A DNA stretch of 64,000 nucleotides from Caulobacteraceae bacterium (GTDB lineage: Bacteria; Pseudomonadota; Alphaproteobacteria; Caulobacterales; Caulobacteraceae), in the NCBI GenBank assembly GCA_019748095.1, contig JAIEQA010000002.1, positions 55,132-119,131 on the forward strand, read 5' to 3'. A program made the translations under genes and the position numbers. Below the pieces are notes generated by a model. It was not told where the DNA came from. It did no database searches and was given only the letters and a program-made list of their open reading frames with translations. Shown here piece after piece: positions 32,340 to 42,329 of this stretch (within the stretch, counting starts at the first letter, position 1; each line of letters begins with the position of its first letter).

Positions 32340-35285
32340 TCACCAGCGCCGCGTCAGCTGGAGAGACACGACGCGACCTAATGGATCGGCCTGACCTGCG
32401 TCGTAACCGTAGCCGCTCGCCGCATCGTAGAACGGCGGGTCCTCGTCGAAGAGGTTTCGCACGTTGAGGGCGAGATCGAGCCCGTCCATCCCCATGACGC
32501 GCGTCGGCGCCCAACGAAGCTGTGCGTCCGCCGTTATCCAGCGATCGACGCGCGGGCCAAGAGGGTCGCGGTAGCCGTCCACGTAGTTGACGCCGAGACG
32601 ACCTGACCACGGGGCGCGGGTCCAGGCGACGCCGCCACGAAGCCTGAGATCGACGGGATAGCCCACCTCATCGAGCAGCTTGTCCCGCGTCGCCGTCGGA
32701 GTGAGTTTGCGGCTGTAGTCGAAGAGCCAGGACCCCGACAAATCGAGATCGAACCGGTTGCGGCCCCAGTCCACGCCCTTGGCCACCGCGAAGTCGAGGC
32801 CCCGCACATGCAGCTCGCCGGTGTTGAGCCAGCGTGCATCGAAGAGGGCCGAGTAGGCCTCCGCGGGATAGAGGCCGGGGGGTACGAAGCGGGGATCGGA
32901 GATCAGGGCGTTGATCGCGGCCAGATCCGCGGCGATGGCCGGATTCACTCGCGTGACAAACGCCGCCAGGTTTGGGTCGACGAGGGCGTTGTCGATATTC
33001 TCTGCAATCGGTCGGCCGATCCGGTTGTCGAAACGAGTGTCGAACAGGGAGGCGTTGATGCGCCAACCTTCAGGACGGCCATAGTCGAAGCCGACCGTGA
33101 CCGTTTCGGCGGTCTCGGGCTGCAGGTCCGGGTTGCCCCCAAGCCGGATGACGGCGAGCTTCTCGACCCCGCCCTCAAAGGTCGAGGTCGCGCCGATCAC
33201 GACGGCCTCATTCAGTTCGTTGAGCGAGGGCGCGCGAAAGGACGTCCCCCAGGTGGCTCGAACGGAGAGCGCCTGCGTGGCCGACCAGATCAGGCCGACC
33301 TTGGGGTTGGTCGTGGTTCCGAAATCCTCGTAGTTCTCCGTCCGGACCGCCAGGGACAGTTCCAGACCCTGCACACCTGGGCGGGCGTTGGCCTCGCCGA
33401 CGAGGGGCAGTCGCACTTCAGTGAAGACGGCGGCGATATCGCGCGTCTGGGGCGCGATCGAGGTCGTGACCGGCGCCAGGGTGGAGACGAAATTCTCCGT
33501 TGCGCGATCGAAGGTTTCGCGCCGGAACTGAGCGCCGGCAGCCAGTTTCACATCGCCGCCGGGCAGGGACCAGAGCGCACCGTCCGCCAGGACATTGGCC
33601 GAGGTGACCCGGCTTTCATTGCGCGTGCGACTGTAGCCGGAGAAGATGAAGTCGGTGATGACGGCGGCGTTCGCGCCTCCGCTCCCGAACGGATTGAAAT
33701 AGCCGTCGCGCGGCGCGCTGAAAGCGGTCGCGGCGTTGTCAGCGGTGACGCCAAGGGCCTCGTTCATGCGGCCGAAATGCAAGCGCGGCGTGTTGACCTC
33801 GCTGCGTTCCTCGGCCCGGGCCACATAGGCCGACAGGTTCCAGTCCCCGGTCAGCGCCAGATCCAGCCCCGCCGTGACGCCGAAGCTCCGCGCCTCGCCC
33901 TCGACGAACGACGGCTCCAGATCATTGATGAAGCTGTAGGCGATCTGATGCCGGGTCGCGCCGGTAGGAGAGACGAAGTGAGGGTTCGTCCGCGTGACAG
34001 TCAGGATTTCTGCGGGCGCGAGGTTGGCGAAGGCGAAGGCGCGGTCGCTGAACCGTGCATCGGCGGACACCTCCAGTCGATCGCCGAGGGCCTGGCGGAC
34101 GCGGCCGTAAACGGAGTGGCGCTCCTGGGCCGGGATGATATCGGCGCCGGCGCGACGATCCGCCAGGTTGGACGCTCCCGCCACGAAATCGGCCCCGCTT
34201 CTCGCCACGCCACCCGGCAGCGGCCGGATGGCATGAGTCGCGACGTAGCCGGCCTGGACGGGGTCGAACGCGACCAGATTGCCGGGAGACGAGAAGATGC
34301 CGCGGCGATCCGAGCCACCGAATGGCCGGAGATCGCCCGCCGCGGTGAAGGGGCGGTCGGAGCCTGACAGAGCGGCCTGGTCGCGATATTCGTAAGACAG
34401 GAGCGCCGCGCCGCTGCTCCAGCGCCGGCCGACGAGATGGGAGGCCATCATCTCCTCCGCGCCACCCTGGGCGGTCGAGGCGCGCACGCGCGTCTCCTGG
34501 CCGTCAAACTCCCGTCGCAGGATGACATTGACGACCCCGCCGACCGCGTCGGATCCGTAAAGCGCCGAAGCCCCGTCCAGCAGGACATCAACCCGCTCGA
34601 CGGCGGCATTGGGCAGGGCCGAGATATCGGCGAATTCCCCACGGCTCCCCGTGCCGGCGAGGCGACGCCCGTTGACGAGGACCAAAGTCGAATCCGCTCC
34701 CAGTCCCCTGAGATCGACCCCCGTCGACAGTGTGCTGTTGGACCCGCCGACGTCGGAGGCCGAGAGGTAGGTCGTAGGCGTGGACGTACCGCCGAAATTC
34801 TGCGGCAGGGCCGCCAGGGCTTCCGCGACCGAGCCCTGGCCGGCACGGTCCATGTCCGCTGCGCCGATGACGACGACGGGCGATGCGGTCCGCGACGGGC
34901 CGCGGATCAGAGTGCCGGTGACAATGACTTCCTCGATCTGCACCGCGGGTCCGACAGCAGACAGGCGCGTGTCTCTGCGCAGCACCACCACGCCAGGCCG
35001 GCTTCGGGTCCAGCCTATGCCGCTCCCGGAAAGCAGCCGGTCCAACGCCGCATCAGGTTCAAACCGTCCGTTGATCCCGGGGGTGTGCAGACCCGCCACC
35101 AGGTCCGCCGTGTAGAGCAGCTGAACGCCGGATTGACGCGCATAAACCACCAGGCCCGCTTCCAGCGGTCCGGGCCCGATCTCGAAATCGCGGGAGGCTT
35201 GGGCATGGGCGGTCGTCGACAGCATCGCCGCGGCGACCGGCACGATCGCGGCCCCGGCCAGCAGAGTGCGGATACAGGTGGTCAT
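32340..35285 (-). CDS. TonB-dependent receptor with N-terminal STN signalling domain
   Basis: 981 residues. Signal peptide ending AHAQA; STN domain at ~30-95 (FEIGPGPLEAGLVVYARQSGVQLLY), then a plug domain with TLVLVNGRRL and DGASALYGSDAVGGVVNVILRR, and a ~22-strand barrel ending in aromatic Trp. The STN domain plus the FecR and ECF sigma genes upstream form a cell-surface signalling set. By context it likely imports the lasso peptide, which the isopeptidase then opens. Operon order on the minus strand: sigma, fecR, receptor, isopeptidase. Confidence 0.92.
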   Translation of the reverse strand: MTTCIRTLLAGAAIVPVAAAMLSTTAHAQASRDFEIGPGPLEAGLVVYARQSGVQLLYTADLVAGLHTPGINGRFEPDAALDRLLSGSGIGWTRSRPGVVVLRRDTRLSAVGPAVQIEEVIVTGTLIRGPSRTASPVVVIGAADMDRAGQGSVAEALAALPQNFGGTSTPTTYLSASDVGGSNSTLSTGVDLRGLGADSTLVLVNGRRLAGTGSRGEFADISALPNAAVERVDVLLDGASALYGSDAVGGVVNVILRREFDGQETRVRASTAQGGAEEMMASHLVGRRWSSGAALLSYEYRDQAALSGSDRPFTAAGDLRPFGGSDRRGIFSSPGNLVAFDPVQAGYVATHAIRPLPGGVARSGADFVAGASNLADRRAGADIIPAQERHSVYGRVRQALGDRLEVSADARFSDRAFAFANLAPAEILTVTRTNPHFVSPTGATRHQIAYSFINDLEPSFVEGEARSFGVTAGLDLALTGDWNLSAYVARAEERSEVNTPRLHFGRMNEALGVTADNAATAFSAPRDGYFNPFGSGGANAAVITDFIFSGYSRTRNESRVTSANVLADGALWSLPGGDVKLAAGAQFRRETFDRATENFVSTLAPVTTSIAPQTRDIAAVFTEVRLPLVGEANARPGVQGLELSLAVRTENYEDFGTTTNPKVGLIWSATQALSVRATWGTSFRAPSLNELNEAVVIGATSTFEGGVEKLAVIRLGGNPDLQPETAETVTVGFDYGRPEGWRINASLFDTRFDNRIGRPIAENIDNALVDPNLAAFVTRVNPAIAADLAAINALISDPRFVPPGLYPAEAYSALFDARWLNTGELHVRGLDFAVAKGVDWGRNRFDLDLSGSWLFDYSRKLTPTATRDKLLDEVGYPVDLRLRGGVAWTRAPWSGRLGVNYVDGYRDPLGPRVDRWITADAQLRWAPTRVMGMDGLDLALNVRNLFDEDPPFYDAASGYGYDAGQADPLGRVVSLQLTRRW

Positions 35286-35367
35286 AGTTTCGATCCCCTC
35301 CGACGCAAGGTCGCGTCGAACAGGAGACGCAGGGGCGTCGACTCAACTGAGTGGGGCGGCGAAATTA

Positions 35368-36354
35368 TTATCCGCCGACGGAAGGGGTCGTGAGGCGAAT
35401 GCTGCCGTCGGACTGTTCTTTGGCGGTTAGACCGAACAGGTCTGTCGTCGCCGCCACGAAGGCCTCGCGGTCGCCGGTCGTGAAGACACCGTTGACCGCA
35501 ATGTCCTCGGCGCGACCGGCGTCGAGAACGATCTTCCGCGGCAGGTACCGGTTGACCTCCGCCACGGCTTCCCGAAGCGGCGTGCTGCGGAAGATGAGCC
35601 GGCGTTCCGACCAGCTGGTCGCCAGGGCCGCATCAACCGCGAGGGGGGCGGCGTCCGGCAAGGCGGTCCGCACCTGCTGGCCCGGAGCAAGTCGCCAGCT
35701 CCGGGCGCCGGCGGCCGGGCCGTCCGTCACGGCGACCGAGCCCACGACCAGGGTGACCCGGGCGCCATCGTTGTCGCGCCTGATGTCGAAGGTAGTGCCG
35801 AGGGCGGTCACCACCGTTTCGCCGGCCGAGACCCGGAAGGGGCGGTCAGCGTCATGAGCGACGACGAACAAGGCCTGGCCTCGCTCCAGAAGAATATGAC
35901 GCTCAGACGGGGCAAACCGCACCCGCAACCGGGTGTCGGTATCGAGCTTGATCTCGCTGCCGTCGGCGAGGCGGACGACCTCCTGTTCGCCGACGGCCGT
36001 CGCATAGACGCCGCGTGACGGCAGCCAGACCAATATGCCGATGACCGCGATCGCCATGACCGTCGCGATGGCGGCGAACGGCACGAGAGCTTTCCTGCTC
36101 GAGCGAGAGGCGCGGGAACGCGAGGCCTTGAGGGTATCGCGGGCGAGGGACTGGATATCGGCGTCGCTGGAGAGCGAACCCGTCGTTCGCCAGAGGGTCT
36201 CGAGACGCTGGTAGGCGTCGGCGTTCTCGGGCTGGGCCCGCCATGTCTTGAACTCCGCCAGCGCGACGGCCGACACGGGACGTTCGCCGAGACGGACATG
36301 CCACTCGGCGGCTTCACGGTCCGCAACGCGCCTCGCGTCGAGCGGGTCGCTCAT
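35368..36354 (-). CDS. FecR-type anti-sigma/signal transducer
   Basis: 328 residues from the ATG at 36354 (GGGGAAAACC before it; an ATG at 36366 is less likely). A DUF4880-like N-terminal domain (REAAEWHVRLG ... LAEFKTWRAQPENADAYQRLETLW) is followed by one transmembrane helix (~95-115), the FecR domain and a C-terminal STN/DUF4974-like domain. It transmits receptor occupancy across the inner membrane to the ECF sigma factor encoded 15 bases upstream. Confidence 0.92.
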   Translation of the reverse strand: MSDPLDARRVADREAAEWHVRLGERPVSAVALAEFKTWRAQPENADAYQRLETLWRTTGSLSSDADIQSLARDTLKASRSRASRSSRKALVPFAAIATVMAIAVIGILVWLPSRGVYATAVGEQEVVRLADGSEIKLDTDTRLRVRFAPSERHILLERGQALFVVAHDADRPFRVSAGETVVTALGTTFDIRRDNDGARVTLVVGSVAVTDGPAAGARSWRLAPGQQVRTALPDAAPLAVDAALATSWSERRLIFRSTPLREAVAEVNRYLPRKIVLDAGRAEDIAVNGVFTTGDREAFVAATTDLFGLTAKEQSDGSIRLTTPSVGG

Positions 36355-36369
36355 GGTTTTCCCCATCGG

Positions 36370-36927
36370 CTACAGCCGCAACTGGGCTGCGCAGTATTCC
36401 AGCGCCTTGATCATCCGCCACTGGACCGTAGTGACCGGAATACCCAGACGCTCCGATATCTCTTGATACTCCAAATGGACGAAACGGCTCAAGACAAACA
36501 CCTCCCGAAGTCGTGGCGGCATCCCAAAAACGATTTGCTTGAGAAGGACCAAATCGGCCTGCGAAGCCGGCTCAGCAGATGTCTGGGGTGCGGTCCAATC
36601 GGCGGGAGACAGCGATTGCGGGCTACGGCGTCGAGCCCGGTCGATCGCGAGGTTCTCGACAATGCTCATCAGAAGCGCCTTCGGATGGCGGATCACGCCG
36701 CGACGGCTGTAGGGCGTGGCCCGGACCCAGGCTTCCTGGGCGAGATCCTCGGTCTCGTCGCCGAACCGTTTGCGCAGCCGCGCCGTCAGCCAGCCGGAGT
36801 AGGCGCGATAGAGATCGTGAAGGCCAGTGTCGCCCTTCGTCTCCTCAACTCCACCTGACCGATCCGACACGGGCTCGCCTCCAGTTGACGAGGCGAGCCC
36901 GGCCGAAGCACCGGGTGTTGAGTCCAT
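36370..36927 (-). CDS. ECF sigma factor (FecI-like)
   Basis: 185 residues from the ATG at 36927; the frame extends to 37023 without conservation. Region 2 reads LYRAYSGWLTARLRKRFGDETEDLAQEAWVR and region 4 PPRLREVFVLSRFVHLEYQEISERLGI. With FecR and the STN receptor it forms the standard transmembrane signalling chain, here probably triggered by the lasso peptide. First gene of the minus-strand receptor/isopeptidase operon. Confidence 0.92.
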   Translation of the reverse strand: MDSTPGASAGLASSTGGEPVSDRSGGVEETKGDTGLHDLYRAYSGWLTARLRKRFGDETEDLAQEAWVRATPYSRRGVIRHPKALLMSIVENLAIDRARRRSPQSLSPADWTAPQTSAEPASQADLVLLKQIVFGMPPRLREVFVLSRFVHLEYQEISERLGIPVTTVQWRMIKALEYCAAQLRL

Positions 36928-37272
36928 GCTTGAGCATGCGCCGACGCCTTTAGCCCCGAAGGACCTGGACATACGCGCCGACCACGCCGCTGCCGCGGAG
37001 ACGTGAAATTTGGATCGTCTCAAGCGAGGTTCTCAAGCCTCGGCGTCCCCCGAGGGCGACGCATCCCAAGCTTGAATCATGGTCAGAGGGATTGCAAGCA
37101 GCCTCGTTCCCATGCGCTGAGGATGGTGTGTGGCCAGTTGCACGCCGGAAGCCGGACCAGTCCCTGCTTTCGAAGCCCTCACCCTCAGGCCTTTTGGGGC
37201 GCAACGCCGAAGCCTATGTCTAGGACGAGACGTCTGACCCGACAGGGCCACCGAGGCGCCGATGGGGGATAG
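36928..37272. other. Promoter region between sigma factor and giant NTPase genes
   Basis: 345 bases between divergent genes. Short frames on both strands look non-coding. I could not identify a convincing ECF-type promoter by eye. Confidence 0.4.
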
Positions 37273-40200
37273 ATGTTCGAAGTTTTGCCCAGCGATATCG
37301 ACCCCTTTGGTGGAGCCGAGATTGTCGAACTGCTTCGTCGGTTGATCTATGCCGAGGCTCAAACGTCCGGGGTTCCGCTCTTCAACGTCGCGGTGCCTTT
37401 GCAGATCACCTTGGCGGACGGAGGCGAGGACGCCCGCGTCGAGTGGGCTGGCGGAGAGGCCAGCACCCTCTATTTTCCGCACCGACACGTGGTCTTCCAG
37501 TCCAAGGCCACCGACACGACAGCCTCGCTCTGGAAACGAGAGACCTGGACCAAGGCGTCGCAGAGGAAGGGTAAAACTCGGGTCCTGAATGACGCCCTCG
37601 TTCGCGCTCTCGCCGAAGGCGCGGCCTATATAGGAGTGACGGCGACCGGCCTGGTCGGCGCAAAGCCGGATGAACGGAAAGAAGCGATCCGCGAGGGAAT
37701 ACGCGAAGCGGGCGGCGACCCTGATCTGCTGCATTCAATCCATATATATGATGGCAACTCGCTCGCGGAGTGGGCCAACCGGCATCATGCCGTGGCCCTC
37801 TGGATCAAGGAGCAGAAGGCCGGTCTGTCCCTGTCGTCATTCGCGACACTTGACCAGTGGGGACGGCGCTCGGACATGGCGGCTCCGCCCTATGTCGTCG
37901 GCGAGCGGGAACGTTTCTCGATCGGCTCAAGCAGCCAGGACCGACTGAGCTTCGACCAGTTCTCGGGCCGCCTTGTGGCTCACCTTCTACAGGCGGACGG
38001 ACACAGCGCCAGGATCACGGGACCATCTGGCCTGGGGAAGAGCCGCAGCGTCTTTGAGGCGATGCGCGGGGGGGCGGCGGCCGTGAACGACATTCTTCTG
38101 GCCACGGCGGTCTTCTGCGATTTCCGCGAAGTCTCGGGAAAACTCTGGGACGCCGTCAACCTTCTCGCCGACGGCGGATCGCCAGTGATCCTGGTGGTCG
38201 ATGAATGTCCTCGCGACGACGCGAAGAAGCTTCACGAAAGGGCAAGAGCGACGGGCAGCCGACTTCGCGTGGTGACCCTCGATACGAACATACAGTCGAT
38301 AGACGTCGAGGGCTGCCTTACTGTCGGCGCCCTGGCGTCTGATGATGACCTGATCAAAATGATCCTCTCCGGGCTGTTGCCCAAGAGCGCGTCCAGGGAC
38401 GACGTCGCCTTCGTTGCAGATCTGTGCGCGGGATATCCACGCATAGCGGTCCTCACCGCACAGAGTTACGGGAACGAGGCTCCAGTCTTCAAATCCGTGG
38501 AGGATGTCGCCAAGCGCATCTTGGCCGGCGCCAACATTAAGGACCGTGCCCAGGTTCGGGCCCTCGAATGCTTGTCTCTGTTCGACGGGCTGGCTCCCGA
38601 TGTCCGGCCCGCCGAGTTCGACCACGTCGCTCAAACACTCGGCCTGATGACGGGTGACGAGATGTACGAACATCTGGTCGAGGCGACCGACCACGGCGTG
38701 GTCGGTCGTTACGGCGACGTTCTGGTTGCGCAACCTCGACCTATCGCAAACTATCTGGCCGCCAAACGCCTTGCCTACCTGCGCCCCAGCGTTGTTCTCG
38801 CGTTTCTGCAAACGGCTTCCGACGATCAACGGGAGTCCTTTCTGGGGCGTGTCCGCTATGTGTCCCGCTCCACGACGTTGCGCGACGTTGCCATCGCCAT
38901 GATGACTTGGGACGGCGAACTGGCGTCGCCCGAGCAACTCTTCACCAGACGAGGCAGCGAGTTTGTCGCGGCGTTTGTCCATGTGATCCCTGATTTCGTT
39001 TCCGGGCTGATCGCTCGAAACGTGCGCGATACCAGTCTGGCTGATTTGGGGCTGGTCCGGGACGAGCTGGGAGGCATTCTCGATGCGCTTGAGCGGCTAG
39101 CCCACAGACCAGAGACCTTCCCGGACTCAGCGAGAAGTCTTCTCCGCCTTTCCGCCGCGAACGCCGACCGTAAGCAAGGACGGGCGACCGAAATCACCAA
39201 ACAGCTGTTCCAGCTCTTCCTCAGCGGAACCGCAGCAATTCCAGCGGTAAAGTTCGCCATCCTGGATGAGGCCCTCGCCAACGATGATCCGGAGATGCTC
39301 TGGGCTTGCGCCCGCGCGCTCGAAGGTGCGCTCGAGACCGAGCGGTTCTACGGGGCCAGCGGATACGAGCAACTCGGAGACCTCGCGCCAATCGCGGATT
39401 GGAAACCTGCCACAACCGTCGAGGCGACAGCATTCAACCGGAACGCCCTGGATCGTCTACTCAGGTTAAGGAGAACCGGCGCCGAGGTCGCGGCCGACAT
39501 CGATCAGGTCGTCGCCGAACATATGCGCCAGCTTCTAATCCCGGACTTGTTCGAACAGGTCTTGGCCTATCTCGACGAAGTCCGAAAAGACCAGGCCTTC
39601 TGGCCTCAAGCCACCAAGAAGATCGGGGATTGGCTCTATTTCGATCGCCGCGAGGCGGAGCCTGCCTTCGCAGACAAGGTGCGCGCTCTCTATGACGCCT
39701 CACTCCCGACCGACATCGTTGATCGGGCGCTGTTCTTCTCGCAGTTCTGGCCAGCGGATATTCGCGATCCGGACCACAGCTACAATGCCGGCGCCGTGGA
39801 GCGCGACTACGAGTTTTCTGGTCGGGAATCTCGCAAACTCGCTCCCCTGATTGCACAAGACCCAACGCTGCTCACCCGCGCCGTCCAACTGATGGCGACC
39901 CGCGCCTTACATTCCCCCTACGCCTTCGCGGACGAACTCGCGAAGCACGTTGGCTCGCCTGAGCCTGTACTCGCCGAGGCGTTGGCGGTTCTCGATGCAA
40001 GCGGGTCCGATCAGGGGCTGTCGTTTGTTCGCGCCCTGCTTCGCGCCCTCGAAGCGGCCTTCCCCGAAAAGGCCGACGTCTTGATAGAGATGGCGAAGAC
40101 CTCGCGGACCTTGGGTGCGAGGGAGCTGGACATCTACGCCTCGGTCAGCCTGACTGAGACGCGGATCTGGGAGATCGCGGAGCTTGTAAGGACTGGGCGC

Positions 40201-41127
40201 GCCTCGCCTTCCAACGTAGTTCCGCTTTCCTATGGCCGCTCTCTAGACGCCATGGCGGTCGGCGTTGTCCGCACCCTGATCGAAGCGCTCCACACCCGTG
40301 CCCCAGAGGGTGGAGCCTGGGCGGCGATCGAAATTCTTTCCATGTACCTCTACGGCAGGTCCAGTTTGTCGCCGGACGAGGCTGAGCTGGTCAAGGACGC
40401 CGTTCTTGCCCCCCTGGACGTCGATGAGATCCCGGACGCGACGATGTCGGCGCATGCGTTCGGAGTTCTGATCAAACTCCTCGACACGGCGGGATTTGTG
40501 GACGCCGCCTTTGCCGGCGCGTTCGCGGCCATAATCGTGGCCGCCTGCCAGACCACCACGTCCGGCTACCGCCGCACGGTGTCCGAAGCCCTTCAGGAAG
40601 GATTGATGATTGTGATCCGAAGGGAGCCCGAGCCGGTGTGGTCTGCGCTGGCCGCCTTCTACGAGGTCGCCACTCGCGCCGAGCGGTCACGGCTCTACAA
40701 GATGACATCGTTCCAACGAAACTATTCGGAGCAGGCCTCAAGCGCCAGCGGAAGAGCAGGCATCCTGTTCGAGACGCCCATAGCGTCAACCGTTGCCTGG
40801 GCGGATGTCGATCCGGCCCGAAGGGCGCCCTTCCTCGTAAGCTTCACTCCTTTGCTTGACATAGGACGCGAGGGTCTTCCGTCGTGGCACTCCGCCCTCG
40901 TCGCTCTCGCAAAGAGGTACGGCAAACTGCGCGAGTTCAGGAGCGCTCTGGCCGCGCGGATTTTCCCAAGCTCCTGGTCAGGGTCGTTGAGCGAATATCT
41001 CGAGCCCTACATTGCGCCTCTCGAAGGTTGGACCGACGACGCAGACCTCGGACCCTGGGCGTTGGAGATCCTCGTTGACCTAAAGAAACGGATCGCCGGC
41101 GACAGGGGGATGCGGGGGATCGTCTAG
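37273..41127 (+). CDS. Giant P-loop NTPase with nuclease-like N terminus (STAND/Avs-like candidate)
   Basis: 1284 residues. Residues ~35-95 look like a PD-(D/E)xK nuclease core: GGEDARVEW then VVFQSKATD (Asp ... Gln-x-Lys). The P-loop GPSGLGKS is near 250 and Walker B VILVVDECPRDD near 305, followed by ~850 residues of helical repeats. This domain order (effector, NTPase, long repeat sensor) is that of STAND-type defence proteins such as Avs. I cannot tie it to a numbered family. It overlaps tail-to-tail by four bases with the PLD gene. Function as antiphage sensor/effector is inferred. Confidence 0.6.
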   Translation: MFEVLPSDIDPFGGAEIVELLRRLIYAEAQTSGVPLFNVAVPLQITLADGGEDARVEWAGGEASTLYFPHRHVVFQSKATDTTASLWKRETWTKASQRKGKTRVLNDALVRALAEGAAYIGVTATGLVGAKPDERKEAIREGIREAGGDPDLLHSIHIYDGNSLAEWANRHHAVALWIKEQKAGLSLSSFATLDQWGRRSDMAAPPYVVGERERFSIGSSSQDRLSFDQFSGRLVAHLLQADGHSARITGPSGLGKSRSVFEAMRGGAAAVNDILLATAVFCDFREVSGKLWDAVNLLADGGSPVILVVDECPRDDAKKLHERARATGSRLRVVTLDTNIQSIDVEGCLTVGALASDDDLIKMILSGLLPKSASRDDVAFVADLCAGYPRIAVLTAQSYGNEAPVFKSVEDVAKRILAGANIKDRAQVRALECLSLFDGLAPDVRPAEFDHVAQTLGLMTGDEMYEHLVEATDHGVVGRYGDVLVAQPRPIANYLAAKRLAYLRPSVVLAFLQTASDDQRESFLGRVRYVSRSTTLRDVAIAMMTWDGELASPEQLFTRRGSEFVAAFVHVIPDFVSGLIARNVRDTSLADLGLVRDELGGILDALERLAHRPETFPDSARSLLRLSAANADRKQGRATEITKQLFQLFLSGTAAIPAVKFAILDEALANDDPEMLWACARALEGALETERFYGASGYEQLGDLAPIADWKPATTVEATAFNRNALDRLLRLRRTGAEVAADIDQVVAEHMRQLLIPDLFEQVLAYLDEVRKDQAFWPQATKKIGDWLYFDRREAEPAFADKVRALYDASLPTDIVDRALFFSQFWPADIRDPDHSYNAGAVERDYEFSGRESRKLAPLIAQDPTLLTRAVQLMATRALHSPYAFADELAKHVGSPEPVLAEALAVLDASGSDQGLSFVRALLRALEAAFPEKADVLIEMAKTSRTLGARELDIYASVSLTETRIWEIAELVRTGRASPSNVVPLSYGRSLDAMAVGVVRTLIEALHTRAPEGGAWAAIEILSMYLYGRSSLSPDEAELVKDAVLAPLDVDEIPDATMSAHAFGVLIKLLDTAGFVDAAFAGAFAAIIVAACQTTTSGYRRTVSEALQEGLMIVIRREPEPVWSALAAFYEVATRAERSRLYKMTSFQRNYSEQASSASGRAGILFETPIASTVAWADVDPARRAPFLVSFTPLLDIGREGLPSWHSALVALAKRYGKLREFRSALAARIFPSSWSGSLSEYLEPYIAPLEGWTDDADLGPWALEILVDLKKRIAGDRGMRGIV

Positions 41128-42329
41128 AGCCGAGATGGCGGCGACGGACGCTCGGGCCAGTCCAGTTTGGCCAAGTCTTCGTTGCTCACGCGCCCATGCA
41201 GTCGCAGCGCCTCATGAAACCGGGCGTTCAGCCAGGCATGGCCTTGGTCGGAGAGGCGTACGGACGGCTGACGGCGATAGGACGCCCTAGGATAGACATT
41301 TCCGCGCCCGGCAGCGGCGTTCCTCTGCGTGGAGGCGAACGCATCCTGGCCGAGGGTGTCCATGAGCCGGTTCAGCGAGACCCCGTTACGCAGCGTTCCG
41401 GCCACGAACTCGGCGTGATGCACACGGACGTAAAGCGGCCAGATCGCCTTCCAGTCCCGGTCCGCGAACTCGGCGTCCGTGGCGTCATCGCGACCGTCGA
41501 CATGACGCATGCCGGTCGCTCGGCCGAAGATCACGATGTCCGTGGGATCATAGGTCAGCCGCCCCATGAACATCTCGGAACCGTCCTGGACATTCCTGGG
41601 CCTGCGGTCCGCTGGATAGCCTAGAGCCCAGTGACAGCCCGAGCTCTTAAGCTCATCCAGAATCGCGTGGTCCAGCGGGGCGCGATTGGTCGCCTGGCCA
41701 AGAAACTTCACGAACGCCGGCGGCCCCTCCTGGTCGGCCAGCGTAATCGGGGCGACGGGAGGAACCATCCTGATCTCGGCGCCGAAATCTCCCAGTTCGC
41801 TTCCGACGAAGCCTGGAGCCCCGGTCGCCCGATGGGCAGTGACCTGGACTTCCCAATCCGTGACCTGCGCCGGAGCGAGATTGGGTCCGCAACCGGCCCA
41901 GAGCGCATCGAAATAATCGGTGCAGGCCTGAAGCACTGGCGCGGCTTCCGAGACCACTCCGAACTCGTGATTTCCCGTCAGCCCCGATCCGGTCAGGTTC
42001 ACCGAAGTGACGACCGCACGGCGGTCGCCAAACAGATAGACCTTGGCGTGGAGCCCGCGCACGCCACGCACCTCGGCGCCGATCGACAGAAGGCGACGTA
42101 GTGACGAGAGATCGCTGACGCCGGCGGAAAAGTCGTCGAGATTGTAGCGGGTGATCACCTGCACAGGCCCCCGATGGGGGCGCAAGAGTTGATCGAGCGC
42201 GCCGAGCTTGATGAAGGGGCAGATGATCCGCAGCGGGCTTCCGCCGAGCATGGCGGCTTTGTGCAACTCCTCCTTCCAGCGCCGATCGACCAGCCACGTC
42301 CCGTTCGGATGGGCAGAGCTGAAGCTCAC
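41124..42329 (-). CDS. PLD-superfamily (HKD-like) nuclease protein
   Basis: 401 residues. A single phospholipase-D-type motif is at ~93-118: GLHAKVYLFGDRRAVVTSVNLTGSG, giving HxK and SxN but with Asp shifted by one from the strict HxKx4D spacing. The N-terminal half resembles the PLDc_2 fold found in restriction and DISARM DrmC-type proteins. The C-terminal ~200 residues are unrecognised. Its ATG overlaps the HNH gene stop by four bases. Third gene of the TIR-HNH-PLD operon. Confidence 0.7.
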   Translation of the reverse strand: MSFSSAHPNGTWLVDRRWKEELHKAAMLGGSPLRIICPFIKLGALDQLLRPHRGPVQVITRYNLDDFSAGVSDLSSLRRLLSIGAEVRGVRGLHAKVYLFGDRRAVVTSVNLTGSGLTGNHEFGVVSEAAPVLQACTDYFDALWAGCGPNLAPAQVTDWEVQVTAHRATGAPGFVGSELGDFGAEIRMVPPVAPITLADQEGPPAFVKFLGQATNRAPLDHAILDELKSSGCHWALGYPADRRPRNVQDGSEMFMGRLTYDPTDIVIFGRATGMRHVDGRDDATDAEFADRDWKAIWPLYVRVHHAEFVAGTLRNGVSLNRLMDTLGQDAFASTQRNAAAGRGNVYPRASYRRQPSVRLSDQGHAWLNARFHEALRLHGRVSNEDLAKLDWPERPSPPSRL

